From Parachlamydia sp. (GTDB lineage: Bacteria; Chlamydiota; Chlamydiia; Chlamydiales; Parachlamydiaceae), in assembly GCA_021372155.1 (NCBI GenBank), contig JAJFUZ010000398.1, positions 1 to 39,844 of the forward strand: a stretch of DNA of 39,844 nucleotides. The letters are read 5' to 3'. Every line of letters starts with the position of its first letter. Position 1 is the stretch's first letter. Positions 9,184 to 17,104 of the stretch are shown here, in pieces. Below the pieces are notes generated by a model, which had not been told where the DNA came from, ran no database searches, and was given only the letters and a program-made list of their open reading frames with translations. A program made the position numbers and the translations under genes.

Positions 9184-9558
9184 TCACATTCGCCTCCCTG
9201 ATACAAATCTTTTAAAATTATCGAGTTCATCATCAAAATTAATAGCACCTCTATCTATTTGTTTAATTTTTACTCCAGACAAAAGTTGCATTATAGTACA
9301 AAGTTGTGTTTCTGTAAAAATATCTTTGATTGTAAAATTTTTAGTAATTTGAGTTCCAATGGCATAGCAGGATTCATTCAGCAATCTCGCAAATATTACA
9401 CAGACCAAAAAACTTACATCCGACCCTGGAACATCGTATTTCTCACGCATATCTTGCAGTATTTTCATAGTAGCAAGTTTAAAATGTCTATGGACAAGCA
9501 AGGAAAATTCTTTATTGTTTTCTTCCTTGTTTAGCTCTTCTGTCCAACTCATATTCAC
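9184..9558 (-). CDS. Hypothetical small protein of the helicase operon
   Basis: 124 aa, start at 9558 overlapping the upstream gene's stop by 4 bases. It is helical, with a central segment 'I-L-Q-D-M-R-E-K-Y-D...V-S-F-L-V-C-V-I-F-A-R-L-L' that resembles the 'E-K-Y...hydrophobic helix' layout of the paralogous proteins at 10760-11689. It may be a longer, diverged member of that set. No catalytic motif. AT-rich compared with the virion genes. Confidence 0.55.
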   Translation of the reverse strand: MNMSWTEELNKEENNKEFSLLVHRHFKLATMKILQDMREKYDVPGSDVSFLVCVIFARLLNESCYAIGTQITKNFTIKDIFTETQLCTIMQLLSGVKIKQIDRGAINFDDELDNFKRFVSGRRM

Positions 9559-9761
9559 GTCTCCATTTGTGTATTTGACTTAAACGTCTCTTTCCACATA
9601 TAACTCTTCAAGGCCCTTAGCTCACAGATTAAGTTATCGCATTGGTCCACAATTTCCTTATTTTCTTCCACGAAATGGTCATGCTTTATCTGTGTGAGAC
9701 AAAAAATGTACATATTGAATCTATAGTCGATATTTATCATGTCTTCTGTTATCTTAGTCAT
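9555..9761 (-). CDS. Hypothetical small protein
   Basis: 68 aa, start at 9761, overlapping the upstream gene by 8 bases and the downstream start by 4. Predominantly helical with three cysteines (F-C-L-T-Q, D-Q-C-D-N-L-I-C-E-L-R) and an acidic centre. Not recognised. Support comes from tight packing in the operon rather than similarity. Confidence 0.45.
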   Translation of the reverse strand: MTKITEDMINIDYRFNMYIFCLTQIKHDHFVEENKEIVDQCDNLICELRALKSYMWKETFKSNTQMET

Positions 9762-10068
9762 CCCCGCATTCCTTCAGGAAACGTTCCTCATCGCTCATAG
9801 ATTCCTCTGGATATCGTGGGTCATGCTTCATCGTGATGAAATTGATTATTTGAATGATTCTGTGTGGAACGATGACACTTCGCTTGTCAATAGAACTGTC
9901 GATTGGGTAAATCAGTGGCTTAATATCCATCTTGCCATAGTCGATGCTCCATTCGCACCTATAGTAGCATCCCTCAAGGCGAAATAGGTCTGTATATCGA
10001 CCTATGGATATGCAATCAATCGGAATGTCAGCCTTTTTTAGCTTTTTGATGAGGTTGACGTGTAGCAT
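9754..10068 (-). CDS. Hypothetical protein
   Basis: 104 aa, start at 10068. Unlike its neighbours it looks like a mixed alpha/beta fold (F-R-L-E-G-C-Y-Y-R-C-E-W-S-I-D, then P-H-R-I-I-Q-I-I-N-F) with an acidic C-terminus. No family recognised. It lies two bases from the preceding gene's stop and overlaps the next by 8, so it is part of the same transcript. Confidence 0.5.
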   Translation of the reverse strand: MLHVNLIKKLKKADIPIDCISIGRYTDLFRLEGCYYRCEWSIDYGKMDIKPLIYPIDSSIDKRSVIVPHRIIQIINFITMKHDPRYPEESMSDEERFLKECGDD

Positions 10069-10069
10069 A

Positions 10070-10252
10070 TCATTCTGTCGGGCCCTCTCTATAGAGGGAT
10101 AGATTTAATTCGAGAGCTGATCTGGTTACAGCCTTGGCGAGGTCATAGGAGATCTCGTGTTCGATGACCATGAGAGATACCTGTTCGCCTAGCCAATTGG
10201 CCAAAAGAGTACTCATATAGGCCTTGAGGTGGAGTTCGTCTTCTCGATTCAT
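10070..10252 (-). CDS. Hypothetical small helical protein
   Basis: 60 aa, start at 10252, overlapping the upstream stop by 4 bases. Two amphipathic helices (LKAYMSTLLANWLGEQVSLM, then A-K-A-V-T-R-S-A-L-E-L-N). The arrangement is loosely like the paralogous helical proteins further upstream in the operon. The ribosome site is weak, which suggests coupling to the previous gene. Confidence 0.5.
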   Translation of the reverse strand: MNREDELHLKAYMSTLLANWLGEQVSLMVIEHEISYDLAKAVTRSALELNLSLYREGPTE

Positions 10253-10431
10253 GGCGCTTCGTAGCCTCGTGAAAGGGCTGGAGCCACGATCTTGGCATAA
10301 AGGAGGTTGTCTTCTGGAGATGGTTTGGATAAATCCTCGATCTGTGGGGAGCGAATGAGCGGATATCCCTCTAACATGATGGAGTTGTAGAGAGATATCC
10401 TATCATCATTCGTGAGGGCAGATACAATCAT
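10249..10431 (-). CDS. Hypothetical small protein
   Basis: 60 aa, start at 10431 with AGGTAA upstream on the minus strand, three bases from the preceding stop. Features 'L-T-N-D-D-R-I-S-L-Y-N-S-I-M-L-E-G-Y' and a proline-rich middle (R-S-P-Q-I-E-D-L-S-K-P-S-P). Not recognised. Confidence 0.5.
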   Translation of the reverse strand: MIVSALTNDDRISLYNSIMLEGYPLIRSPQIEDLSKPSPEDNLLYAKIVAPALSRGYEAP

Positions 10432-10433
10432 TT

Positions 10434-10760
10434 TTATTTACCTGATTCGTCTTGAACGTTTGGTTCTGTCTTGGCCTTGAGGTAATAGTCTATATCCCAC
10501 ACAATATTGTTCACAAGATCTTCTCGGAAATTCTTATCAGGCACCTTAGCAATCATCTTTGCTGTATGAAGACATGCGGCTTGTATATAAATCAATTTCC
10601 GCATCTCTTCTGAACGATCGAAATGTTTAGAAAAGACCTCTTCGGAAATCTCTTCGCACATTTCCAAGCCTTTCCTGAACACCTCAATATCTGAACGAAA
10701 TTGTTCCACAGAAACATTTTCGTCTTCCAACACTTCTTTCATGGATTTTAGCTTCTTCAT
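10434..10760 (-). CDS. Hypothetical acidic helical protein
   Basis: 108 aa, start at 10760 (start overlaps the upstream stop; AAGGA upstream). Acidic and helical (V-E-Q-F-R-S-D-I-E-V-F-R-K-G-L-E-M-C-E-E-I), with a hydrophobic helix (LIYIQAACLHTAKMIA) and a 'R-E-D-L-V-N-N-I-V-W-D-I-D' end. The hydrophobic helix followed by an 'R-E/D-x-L...I' amphipathic helix is the layout of the paralogous family immediately upstream, so it could be a distant member. Confidence 0.55.
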   Translation of the reverse strand: MKKLKSMKEVLEDENVSVEQFRSDIEVFRKGLEMCEEISEEVFSKHFDRSEEMRKLIYIQAACLHTAKMIAKVPDKNFREDLVNNIVWDIDYYLKAKTEPNVQDESGK

Positions 10761-11026
10761 TATCGGTCCTTACTTAGATCAAAGGTTCGGATCATCTTGA
10801 TTATTTCATCCCGAAGGCCTTCTCGGAAATCAAGGACAACATGATGAAGACTCACGTCTAAGATGCTAACGCCTATGGAAACGGCCATTGATACAGCTTT
10901 TGTAGTTGGCGTTTCGCCATACTTTTCCTTGACCGATTCGATGACATCTGCAGTCACGTATGAGATAAAGTCTAGTTCTTTCTCTTTCGATGGATCTCCG
11001 GTTACGTCTGTCACCTCTATGCCCAT
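10760..11026 (-). CDS. Small helical protein, paralogous array member
   Basis: 88 aa, start at 11026 with GAGGAG upstream. Pattern: 'F-I-S-Y-V-T-A-D-V-I-E-S-V-K-E-K-Y-G', then a Thr/Pro break, then a hydrophobic helix (AVSMAVSIGVSILDVSL). It ends with a charged helix 'R-E-G-L-R-D-E-I-I-K-M-I-R-T-F-D'. The same four-part pattern occurs in the next four genes upstream. Function unknown. It overlaps the neighbouring upstream gene by 10 bases. Confidence 0.65.
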   Translation of the reverse strand: MGIEVTDVTGDPSKEKELDFISYVTADVIESVKEKYGETPTTKAVSMAVSIGVSILDVSLHHVVLDFREGLRDEIIKMIRTFDLSKDR

Positions 11027-11262
11027 AAATTCTCCTCACCGTCATCTGAATCATAGTTCTTAATTATATTAATAAGTGTTTCTTTACACTTTTCTCTCGC
11101 ACAACCTTTGGCCTCCAAAGGAGAAATCAAAAGGCACAGTCCCAATTTTACCATCGTCGCCGTAATTTTTGGAGTTAACTTTTCTCCATAATTCCTGGAG
11201 ACTTCTTGATATATATGGTCAAGTATAGAACAAACAAACATGGGATCCGCGCCTTCATCCAT
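11017..11262 (-). CDS. Small helical protein, paralogous array member
   Basis: 81 aa, start at 11262, overlapping the upstream stop; GAGGTG precedes it. Pattern: 'D-P-M-F-V-C-S-I-L-D-H-I-Y-Q-E-V-S-R-N-Y-G-E', then 'T-P-K-I-T-A-T-M-V-K-L-G-L-C-L-L-I', ending 'K-E-T-L-I-N-I-I-K-N-Y-D'. This matches the pattern of 10760-11026 and 11262-11501 without strong sequence identity. Probable diverged tandem duplicate; function unknown. Confidence 0.65.
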   Translation of the reverse strand: MDEGADPMFVCSILDHIYQEVSRNYGEKLTPKITATMVKLGLCLLISPLEAKGCAREKCKETLINIIKNYDSDDGEENLWA

Positions 11263-11501
11263 TATTTCACCTCACTTTCGTCTAAATCAAAGTTTTGGAT
11301 TGCTTGAATCCATGTGGCTTTAAGCTTTTCTGCAACACCAGGGGGCACCTCTCGATAAATGTTGTATAGAATAATCATCGAAAGACTGCTAAAGATTGGC
11401 AAATATAGGGTCGGCTCATACGATCTATATTTTTCGTGGAGTGAGTCATAGATCTCTCTGGCTGAGTCTTCGATGAACTTAATGTCTTCGTCTTTAATCA
11501 T
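11262..11501 (-). CDS. Small helical protein, paralogous array member
   Basis: 79 aa, start at 11501 with AAGGTG upstream. Pattern: 'I-K-F-I-E-D-S-A-R-E-I-Y-D-S-L-H-E-K-Y', then a hydrophobic helix (FSSLSMIILYNIYRE), and 'L-K-A-T-W-I-Q-A-I-Q-N-F-D-L-D'. The last segment parallels 'I-I-K-N-Y-D-S-D' and 'I-R-T-F-D-L-S' in the two paralogues downstream. Function unknown. Confidence 0.65.
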   Translation of the reverse strand: MIKDEDIKFIEDSAREIYDSLHEKYRSYEPTLYLPIFSSLSMIILYNIYREVPPGVAEKLKATWIQAIQNFDLDESEVK

Positions 11502-11509
11502 TTTTCACC

Positions 11510-11689
11510 TTATCCTTCTTTGTTAGCATTGGACATGTTATAAATTAGTCGTAATACATTTATTCCGGCATAAACGGCAGTAGACGCAGCTGCTGCTGGA
11601 GACGTATTATCGGGATATCTTTCTTCGATTGCATCAAAGACATCATTGACTAGCCGCAGGACAAACTTTGGGTCAAGCTTTTCTTCCAT
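11510..11689 (-). CDS. Small helical protein, paralogous array member
   Basis: 59 aa. I place the start at 11689 (MEEKLDPKF) because AGGGG lies nine bases upstream; an in-frame ATG at 11704 would overlap the previous stop and is possible. Pattern: 'D-P-K-F-V-L-R-L-V-N-D-V-F-D-A-I-E-E-R-Y-P', then an Ala/Val-rich helix (AAAASTAVYAGINVLRLIY). It lacks the final charged helix found in the other members, so it is a short form. Confidence 0.6.
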   Translation of the reverse strand: MEEKLDPKFVLRLVNDVFDAIEERYPDNTSPAAAASTAVYAGINVLRLIYNMSNANKEG

Positions 11690-11700
11690 TTTTACCCCTA

Positions 11701-11931
11701 TCATTTTCGAACGCGCTCTTCAAAATCATTGATCATGTCGAGATAGGTTTTTTTCAAACCTTTTCTATATTTGCACGCACCATAGACACTGTATAAAAGA
11801 CCCATTGCCAAGCAGATAACGGTCTCTCTATAAGCTGCTACTGAAATTTCATCGGACTTCTTTGCAAGTTCTTCGACTACCATTTTGAGGGTCTTTTTAG
11901 ATAGTTCAAAGTGAAATTCACTTTCGTCCAT
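11701..11931 (-). CDS. Small helical protein, paralogous array member
   Basis: 76 aa. Start taken at 11931 (MDESEFHF) with GAGG upstream; it lies inside the 3' end of the helicase gene (14-base overlap). Pattern: 'S-K-K-T-L-K-M-V-V-E-E-L-A-K-K-S', a hydrophobic helix (RETVICLAMGLLYSVYGA), and a charged end 'L-K-K-T-Y-L-D-M-I-N-D-F-E-E-R'. It is the first member of the array after the helicase. Confidence 0.6.
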   Translation of the reverse strand: MDESEFHFELSKKTLKMVVEELAKKSDEISVAAYRETVICLAMGLLYSVYGACKYRKGLKKTYLDMINDFEERVRK

Positions 11932-13279
11932 TCGAAAACCTCGTCGTGTTTCTCTCATATTTGAGAATGATCGAGCCTACCCTACCACATCGGTTTTTAG
12001 CAATGATGATTTCGGCCTCACCTGGACGATCTTGCGAGTCATAGTAATCTCTGCGAAAAAGGAACAAAACGACATCGCTATCATGCTCAATTGCCCCTGA
12101 TTCTCGAAGATCCCCTAAGACAGGTCGATGGCCTGGCCTGTCATCCACTTTACGGGAAAGCTGAGCAAGGCATAGAATTGGTATCTCTAGCTCCCGGGCT
12201 AGAAGCTTCAAGGCTCGTGAGATAGAGGCCACGTCTGTTTGTCTATTGTCACTTGCTCTGGACGATGCGGGCTCAACAAGCGTAAGGTAATCTACGACAA
12301 GCAATCTAATCCCAAAGCAAGCTTTGAGTCGCCTTGCTTTACGCCTAAGCTCTTGGATCTTTGGGTGGGATCGATCATCAATGATGATGGGAGCGGCTTC
12401 GATTTTAGGCAACTCCTCGCGTATCCTTGCCAACTGCTCGTCTGTAAGATTTCCGGTCACCAAAGCTTCAGATGGAACGCCAGATCTAGAACAGAGAAGC
12501 CTATAGGTTAATTGCTCAGCGGTCATTTCGAGGGAAAAGACACCAACTGGTAGGCCAAGCTCGCAGGCCACATGATCGACGACATTGAGGGCAAAGGCTG
12601 TCTTGCCAACAGAGGTGCAAGCGGCTAGCATGACGAGATTGCTTTCGTTTAAACCATTGATTGCCGTGTCCAATTCCGGAAAGCCCGTGGAAAGCCCTGT
12701 AATTGGAGGCTTGGATGGGTTTGTTTTATACTGCTCACGTCTTTCGTCGAGAATATCGGCTATGGGCTTGGCTGAATCCTTATACTTACCTTGCACAATA
12801 TCCCCTACTCTCGTGCCTAGTGACTTATCAGTGACAAAGGCTATGGAGCAAAATTGTCTTTGGATATCATCAAGGAGAACTCCGCAGTCAACGGGGGACG
12901 ATTGAGCTGATTCGATGGCTTTATTTGAAGTAGAAATGATATCTCTATATACTCTTTTGCCTCGAAGAATTGAGCAATACTCCTCCGCATAGGCTGTCGA
13001 TTGGTGATTCTGGCACATGGTTATGAGGGTAGGAACGCCGCCTATGACCTCCAGGAGGTTATCTGCTTTTAAGCGATTAGCAATAATATGGACATCGACA
13101 GGGGTGCCTGATTGACAAGTTTTCTTTATAGCTTCAAATATGATCTTGTTCTCTTCAAAGAAAAAGTCGTCAAGCTCTAGGATATCTATGCACGAATTCA
13201 ATTGGTCTTGACTTGTAAGCAAGGAGGCCAGGATAGCCTCCTCAGTTTCTCTTGAGCATGGCAATTCTTTTTTTCTCAT
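11918..13279 (-). CDS. dnaB: Replicative DNA helicase, DnaB family
   Basis: 453 aa from ATG 13279 (GTAGG upstream; a TTG at 13297 would add six residues). The N-terminal DnaB domain (residues 5-110) starts 'P-C-S-R-E-T-E-E-A-I-L-A-S-L-L'. A linker leads to the RecA-like C-terminal domain: 'I-T-G-L-S-T-G-F-P-E-L-D' (194-204), Walker A AACTSVGKT (219-227), and Walker B 'L-L-V-V-D-Y-L' around residue 327. A 'A-Q-L-S-R-K-V' stretch follows, with 'D-L-R-E-S-G-A-I-E-H-D-S-D' near the end. It unwinds the phage fork 5'-3' as a hexamer. It heads a leftward operon of small genes. No primase or DNA polymerase is recognised in the window, so host enzymes are probably recruited. Confidence 0.95.
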   Translation of the reverse strand: MRKKELPCSRETEEAILASLLTSQDQLNSCIDILELDDFFFEENKIIFEAIKKTCQSGTPVDVHIIANRLKADNLLEVIGGVPTLITMCQNHQSTAYAEEYCSILRGKRVYRDIISTSNKAIESAQSSPVDCGVLLDDIQRQFCSIAFVTDKSLGTRVGDIVQGKYKDSAKPIADILDERREQYKTNPSKPPITGLSTGFPELDTAINGLNESNLVMLAACTSVGKTAFALNVVDHVACELGLPVGVFSLEMTAEQLTYRLLCSRSGVPSEALVTGNLTDEQLARIREELPKIEAAPIIIDDRSHPKIQELRRKARRLKACFGIRLLVVDYLTLVEPASSRASDNRQTDVASISRALKLLARELEIPILCLAQLSRKVDDRPGHRPVLGDLRESGAIEHDSDVVLFLFRRDYYDSQDRPGEAEIIIAKNRCGRVGSIILKYERNTTRFSNGRK

Positions 13280-13545
13280 TATAAACCTACTTTTCAAAGT
13301 TTGCCCTTGATATGCACGAGAGGTTAATTACCCACAAGTAGTAAAGAATTCTCCAAGCAAACATAAGAACAATTATCAGACTCAACATGTTTATTTAATT
13401 ATGCGAAACTACGCACTACTCCATTGATGCTTTTTGTTACAAGACCTAAACATTAATTGAATTTAGGCGTTTGTGAATCATATCAAAAAACTGCTTGCTT
13501 TGTCTAGTAAAAATTGGAATAGTGGCGAAAAACAAAGGATGGATT
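13280..13545. promoter_or_regulatory. Divergent intergenic region between helicase and methylase operons
   Basis: 266 bases without a gene separate the leftward helicase operon from the rightward methyltransferase operon, so it must carry both promoters. It is AT-rich; I could not pick out a convincing -35/-10 pair on either strand and saw no long palindrome. Confidence 0.4.
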
Positions 13546-13728
13546 ATGCCTCAAAAACTATCTCCCCTTAGGGCTATTAAGGCGTTTTGTCGGAACTGTA
13601 AATACGTCGTCGATGCGTGTTCGACAAGCACGTGTCCCTTGCACAAATATAGATTAGGGAAGATGCATGGACCTAAGACTAGGCACACATGGTCTAAGAC
13701 TAAGGAGGCTAAATCTGATGAAGCCTAA
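13546..13728 (+). CDS. Small zinc-ribbon-like phage protein
   Basis: 60 aa, ATG 13546 with AAAGGA six bases upstream. Motif: 'S-P-L-R-A-I-K-A-F-C-R-N-C-K-Y-V-V-D-A-C-S-T-S-T-C-P-L-H-K-Y-R-L-G', i.e. C-x2-C...C-x4-C-P-L followed by Y-R-x-G. This is a widespread small phage protein with four conserved cysteines that likely bind zinc; its function is not established. Here it precedes, and overlaps by 11 bases, the first of two methyltransferases, so it may act with them or simply share the transcript. Confidence 0.75.
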   Translation: MPQKLSPLRAIKAFCRNCKYVVDACSTSTCPLHKYRLGKMHGPKTRHTWSKTKEAKSDEA

Positions 13729-15346
13729 AAATGAAGTGAATCTTGTCTGGCCAGGTAAGGACGTATGGGAAGCTCCTGCGCCTCATGTCCTATGCGAGAA
13801 AGAGTTCTACTCCTCGCCAAAGTGGGGACTCAATGACAATCTCCTAATCTATGGAGATAACCTACTCGCCCTCAAAGCTCTTGAAAGAGACTTCACCGGG
13901 CAAGTCAAGTGTATATACATAGACCCTCCATACAACACAAAGAACAAACTCGAGCACTATGGCGATAGCTTTGGACATGGTGCATGGCTTGACATGATGA
14001 AGGAGCGGCTTGTAATCCTGCGTAGATTGCTAAAGGAAGATGGGACGATATGGATCTCGATTGATGATGAGGAATGCCATTATCTCAAGGTTCTATGCGA
14101 TGAGATCTTCGGGAGACAGAACTTTGTGGCTAATGTGATATGGGAAAAGAAATACTCCTCGCAAAATGATGCGAAGTGGCTGTCAATCAGCCATGACCAT
14201 ATTCTGGTATATGCGAAGAACAAGGTCTTAAAGAAATCGGATAAGGACAGTAAGAAAGGCCTCAAGCTATTGCCAAGAACTGCAGAGATGAATGCTCGAT
14301 ACAAGAACCCAGACAAAGACCAAAGAGGGCCCTGGATGGCTGATAACTTGACTGTAGGTATGTCTAAAGAGCAATGTCCTAATCAATATTACGCCATCAC
14401 GGACCCCGACTCTGGATGTCAATTTTGGCCCAATACAAGAAGAGTTTGGTCCTACATTCCTACTTCAATGAATAAGCTAATTCAAGCAGGGCAAATCATC
14501 TTCCGCAAGCATCCATCCGGAAGACCATTACTGAAGAGATTTTTGCCAAAAGACCCAGCAGGCGTCGCAGCTAGAACAATCTGGAAACACGAAGAAATAG
14601 AGGATAGCTCAGAAGACGAAATCCCAAGAAGAATCAATTTATTGCCAAGAACCGAAGAAATGGATGATCGCTATAGAAATCTTGATAAGGATCTTCGAGG
14701 GCCCTGGAAACCGGGAGATCTTTCTGTAAAAACATATTCTTCAGCTTGTGATTATCAGATTAAAACTCCTTCAGGACGTATAGTAGAACCTCCTCCAGGA
14801 AGATGCTGGCGAGTCTCAACCAAAAAGTTCGATGAATTGTGTCGAGACAACCGAATTTGGTTTGGACCAGAGGGCAAGAATGTCCCAAGAATAAAACGTT
14901 TTTTATCTGAGGTTCAGGATGGAAGCGTGGCTAGAACTCTCTGGTCCTATAAGGATTGCGGAAGCACCGCAGAGGCCAGAAAAGAGAGCCTCGCCCTCAA
15001 TTCGACGGATGTATTTTCTACGCCCAAGCCCGAGCGTCTTATTCAAAGAATCCTTTACCTTGCCACCAATGGAGGAGATCTAGTCCTAGATTGCTTCGCC
15101 GGCTCTGGTACAACTGGAGCTGTAGCGCATAAGATGGGGAGGCGTTGGATTATGGTTGAGCTCGGCAAGCATTGCCAAACCCACATTATACCACGTCTGC
15201 AAATGGTCCTAGATGGAACCGACCAGGGGAAGGTGAGCAAGGATTTAAGCTGGCAAGGTGGGGGAGGATTCCACTACTATGAGCTTGTCCATGAAGCAAG
15301 CGACGTAAGTGATAAGGAGCCTCTGCTAGATGAACTTCAAGGATAG
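13718..15346 (+). CDS. Adenine-specific DNA methyltransferase (beta class) with duplicated central module
   Basis: 542 aa, ATG 13718 with AAGGAGG at 13702-13708. Catalytic motif IV DPPY is at residues 69-72 (Y-I-D-P-P-Y-N-T) and SAM-binding motif I is near residues 459-466 (FAGSGTTG). The motif order IV-then-I marks the beta class, as in type III Mod and related N6-adenine enzymes. The insert between them, which should read the target, contains two tandem copies of one module. They start 'L-L-P-R-T-A-E-M-N-A-R-Y-K-N-P-D-K-D-Q-R-G-P-W' (about residue 183) and 'L-L-P-R-T-E-E-M-D-D-R-Y-R-N-L-D-K-D-L-R-G-P-W' (about 307), each ending 'K-R-F-L'. The neighbouring methyltransferase has one copy. No restriction enzyme is adjacent, so protection against host restriction is the likely role. 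Confidence 0.92.
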   Translation: MKPKNEVNLVWPGKDVWEAPAPHVLCEKEFYSSPKWGLNDNLLIYGDNLLALKALERDFTGQVKCIYIDPPYNTKNKLEHYGDSFGHGAWLDMMKERLVILRRLLKEDGTIWISIDDEECHYLKVLCDEIFGRQNFVANVIWEKKYSSQNDAKWLSISHDHILVYAKNKVLKKSDKDSKKGLKLLPRTAEMNARYKNPDKDQRGPWMADNLTVGMSKEQCPNQYYAITDPDSGCQFWPNTRRVWSYIPTSMNKLIQAGQIIFRKHPSGRPLLKRFLPKDPAGVAARTIWKHEEIEDSSEDEIPRRINLLPRTEEMDDRYRNLDKDLRGPWKPGDLSVKTYSSACDYQIKTPSGRIVEPPPGRCWRVSTKKFDELCRDNRIWFGPEGKNVPRIKRFLSEVQDGSVARTLWSYKDCGSTAEARKESLALNSTDVFSTPKPERLIQRILYLATNGGDLVLDCFAGSGTTGAVAHKMGRRWIMVELGKHCQTHIIPRLQMVLDGTDQGKVSKDLSWQGGGGFHYYELVHEASDVSDKEPLLDELQG

Positions 15347-16541
15347 CATAGAATTAATCTGGCCCGCGAAAGACAAATGGGAGCCTCTAGAGCCCCACAC
15401 TTTACTCGAAAAACAAATGTACGTATCTGGAAGGGAAGGAATAAACGATAATCTCTTGATCTATGGCGACAATTTACTTGCGATGAAGGCACTAGAGAAG
15501 GATTTTACTGGTAAAGTAAAATGCATCTATATCGATCCTCCCTACAATACCAAAAGTTGCTTCGAACACTATGACGATAGTTTTGAGCATTCCGTCTGGC
15601 TGAATATGATGAAGGAGAGACTGATTATTTTGCAGAAATTACTAAGTGAAGACGGATCGATTTGGATAAGTATTGATGATGAAGAGTGTCATTATCTGAA
15701 GGTAGTGTGCGATGAGATTTTTGGTAGAAAAAATTTTTTAGAAAACGTGATTTGGCAACATAGCGTGCAAGGGAAGGGATACTTGGGAATTTTTTCGACT
15801 CATCACAATCATATCTTATCCTACAAAAAATCGAATCTTTTCAAATTGAATTCGTGTCAAAGACTAGAAAAACACAATAAAGCCTATTCTAATCCCGACA
15901 ACGACCCAAAAGGGCCCTGGAGAACCGGTGACGTCCGCAATTCTCTATATAGAAAAAACTTAATATATGATCTAGTCACGCCATCAGGCAAAACAATCTC
16001 ACCTCCTTCAAATGGATGGAGATGGTCTAAAGAAACTATGCAAAGAAAGATCGAAACAGGTGAAATCGTCTTTCGAAACAACGAAAATAACATAATTAGA
16101 AAAATACATTTGTGCGATCAAAATGGACGAGTTCCTGAGTCAATATGGTTTGCTGATGAAGTCGGAACAACACGCGAGGCAGATAGCGAATCGAAAAAAC
16201 TTTTTGACGCAAATAACAAATTCTCGACCCCTAAGCCAGAACGCCTCATTCAACGCATCTTACACATAGCAACAAATCCGGGAGACTTGGTCCTAGACTG
16301 CTTCGCAGGGTCCGGAACAACGGGGGCGGTGGCCCACAAAATGGGCCGAAGATGGATCATGATCGAACTCGGCGAACATTGTCTCACTCATATCATCCCT
16401 CGCCTCCAGAAAGTCATCGACGGGACGGATCAAGGTGGTATAAGCGTGGCAACGAATTGGTTAGGTGGTGGGGGCTTTAGATACTACGAACTTGTCAACC
16501 AAGCATTGGAGACAAATAATATGGAGGAGCACAATGAATAA
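15330..16541 (+). CDS. Adenine-specific DNA methyltransferase (beta class), paralogue of the upstream gene
   Basis: 403 aa, ATG 15330 with AAGGAG upstream, overlapping the previous gene by 17 bases. DPPY at residues 69-72 and FAGSGTTG near 325-332, with N- and C-terminal parts closely parallel to the upstream enzyme (for example 'N-D-N-L-L-I-Y-G-D-N-L-L' in both). The central recognition region holds one copy of the 'Y-x-N-P-D-N-D-P-K-G-P-W' module instead of two, and is otherwise divergent, so a different target sequence is likely. The DNA is more AT-rich in the central part than in the flanks. Confidence 0.92.
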   Translation: MNFKDSIELIWPAKDKWEPLEPHTLLEKQMYVSGREGINDNLLIYGDNLLAMKALEKDFTGKVKCIYIDPPYNTKSCFEHYDDSFEHSVWLNMMKERLIILQKLLSEDGSIWISIDDEECHYLKVVCDEIFGRKNFLENVIWQHSVQGKGYLGIFSTHHNHILSYKKSNLFKLNSCQRLEKHNKAYSNPDNDPKGPWRTGDVRNSLYRKNLIYDLVTPSGKTISPPSNGWRWSKETMQRKIETGEIVFRNNENNIIRKIHLCDQNGRVPESIWFADEVGTTREADSESKKLFDANNKFSTPKPERLIQRILHIATNPGDLVLDCFAGSGTTGAVAHKMGRRWIMIELGEHCLTHIIPRLQKVIDGTDQGGISVATNWLGGGGFRYYELVNQALETNNMEEHNE

Positions 16542-16686
16542 GGATGATATGCCAATTGATGAGGCGATCGTGGAGTATGGCTGGAGTGGTTATCTCTCTC
16601 CAGCTCTTGTTTTCTTATCTATACCGCTACTTGTTCTTCTTCTGTGGTCTCTTGTGAGGGGGATTCGTCTTTTCTTTTCGGCTTGA
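16534..16686 (+). CDS. Small single-pass membrane protein
   Basis: 50 aa, ATG 16534 with GGAGGA at 16523-16528, overlapping the methyltransferase stop by 8 bases. One transmembrane helix (YLSPALVFLSIPLLVLLLW) with an acidic N-terminus and basic C-terminal flank (R-G-I-R-L-F-F). The last 68 bases lie antisense to the gene at 16619, which lowers confidence. It could be a lysis-associated membrane protein, but nothing specific shows this. Confidence 0.5.
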   Translation: MNKDDMPIDEAIVEYGWSGYLSPALVFLSIPLLVLLLWSLVRGIRLFFSA

Positions 16687-17032
16687 AGGGTGCGCCTGTA
16701 CGAAGATCTCGGCCATCTTCCCATCGTTGAAGGAGCTTACGAACCTCTGGCTCTTGTGTTCCAAGTAACTGTACGGCTTCTTTTTGGTCTAGATAGTGTT
16801 TACCAAGCCATATGAGCATGGTTGGATTTCCCTCTAATGCTTTTCGATATTGCATGCGACGAAGGCTGCTCTTACCATGACTACGGCCTTCTTTTATGAT
16901 ATCCGAGTAACGATTTTCGAGAGTATCTACGCTGCAACCCATTACATGAGAGATTTCTTCCATCGTGCATTGAATTTCAGCGAGTTCTTTGATTTGACGT
17001 TCGTCTAAGTTGTGTTTTATAGGTCGTGCCAT
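16619..17032 (-). CDS. HTH DNA-binding protein, possible small terminase subunit
   Basis: 137 aa from ATG 17032 (MARPIKHNLDERQIKELAEI). Helix-turn-helix: 'Q-C-T-M-E-E-I-S-H-V-M-G-C-S-V-D-T-L-E-N-R-Y'. It is followed by 'S-S-L-R-R-M-Q-Y-R-K-A-L-E-G-N-P-T-M-L-I-W-L-G-K', a signature that recurs in phage proteins often annotated as small terminase-like. The C-terminus is charged and disordered-looking. The large terminase is 10 kb away on the other strand, so assignment rests on the sequence pattern only; a transcription regulator is the alternative. Its start faces the gene at 17196 across a shared regulatory gap. Confidence 0.6.
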   Translation of the reverse strand: MARPIKHNLDERQIKELAEIQCTMEEISHVMGCSVDTLENRYSDIIKEGRSHGKSSLRRMQYRKALEGNPTMLIWLGKHYLDQKEAVQLLGTQEPEVRKLLQRWEDGRDLRTGAPFKPKRKDESPSQETTEEEQVAV

Positions 17033-17104
17033 ATACCAAGTTTTTATTTTTATTCTCTCCAATTTTCCATATTTTAATCAATAGTATTTTCTTTATTTCT
17101 CCTT

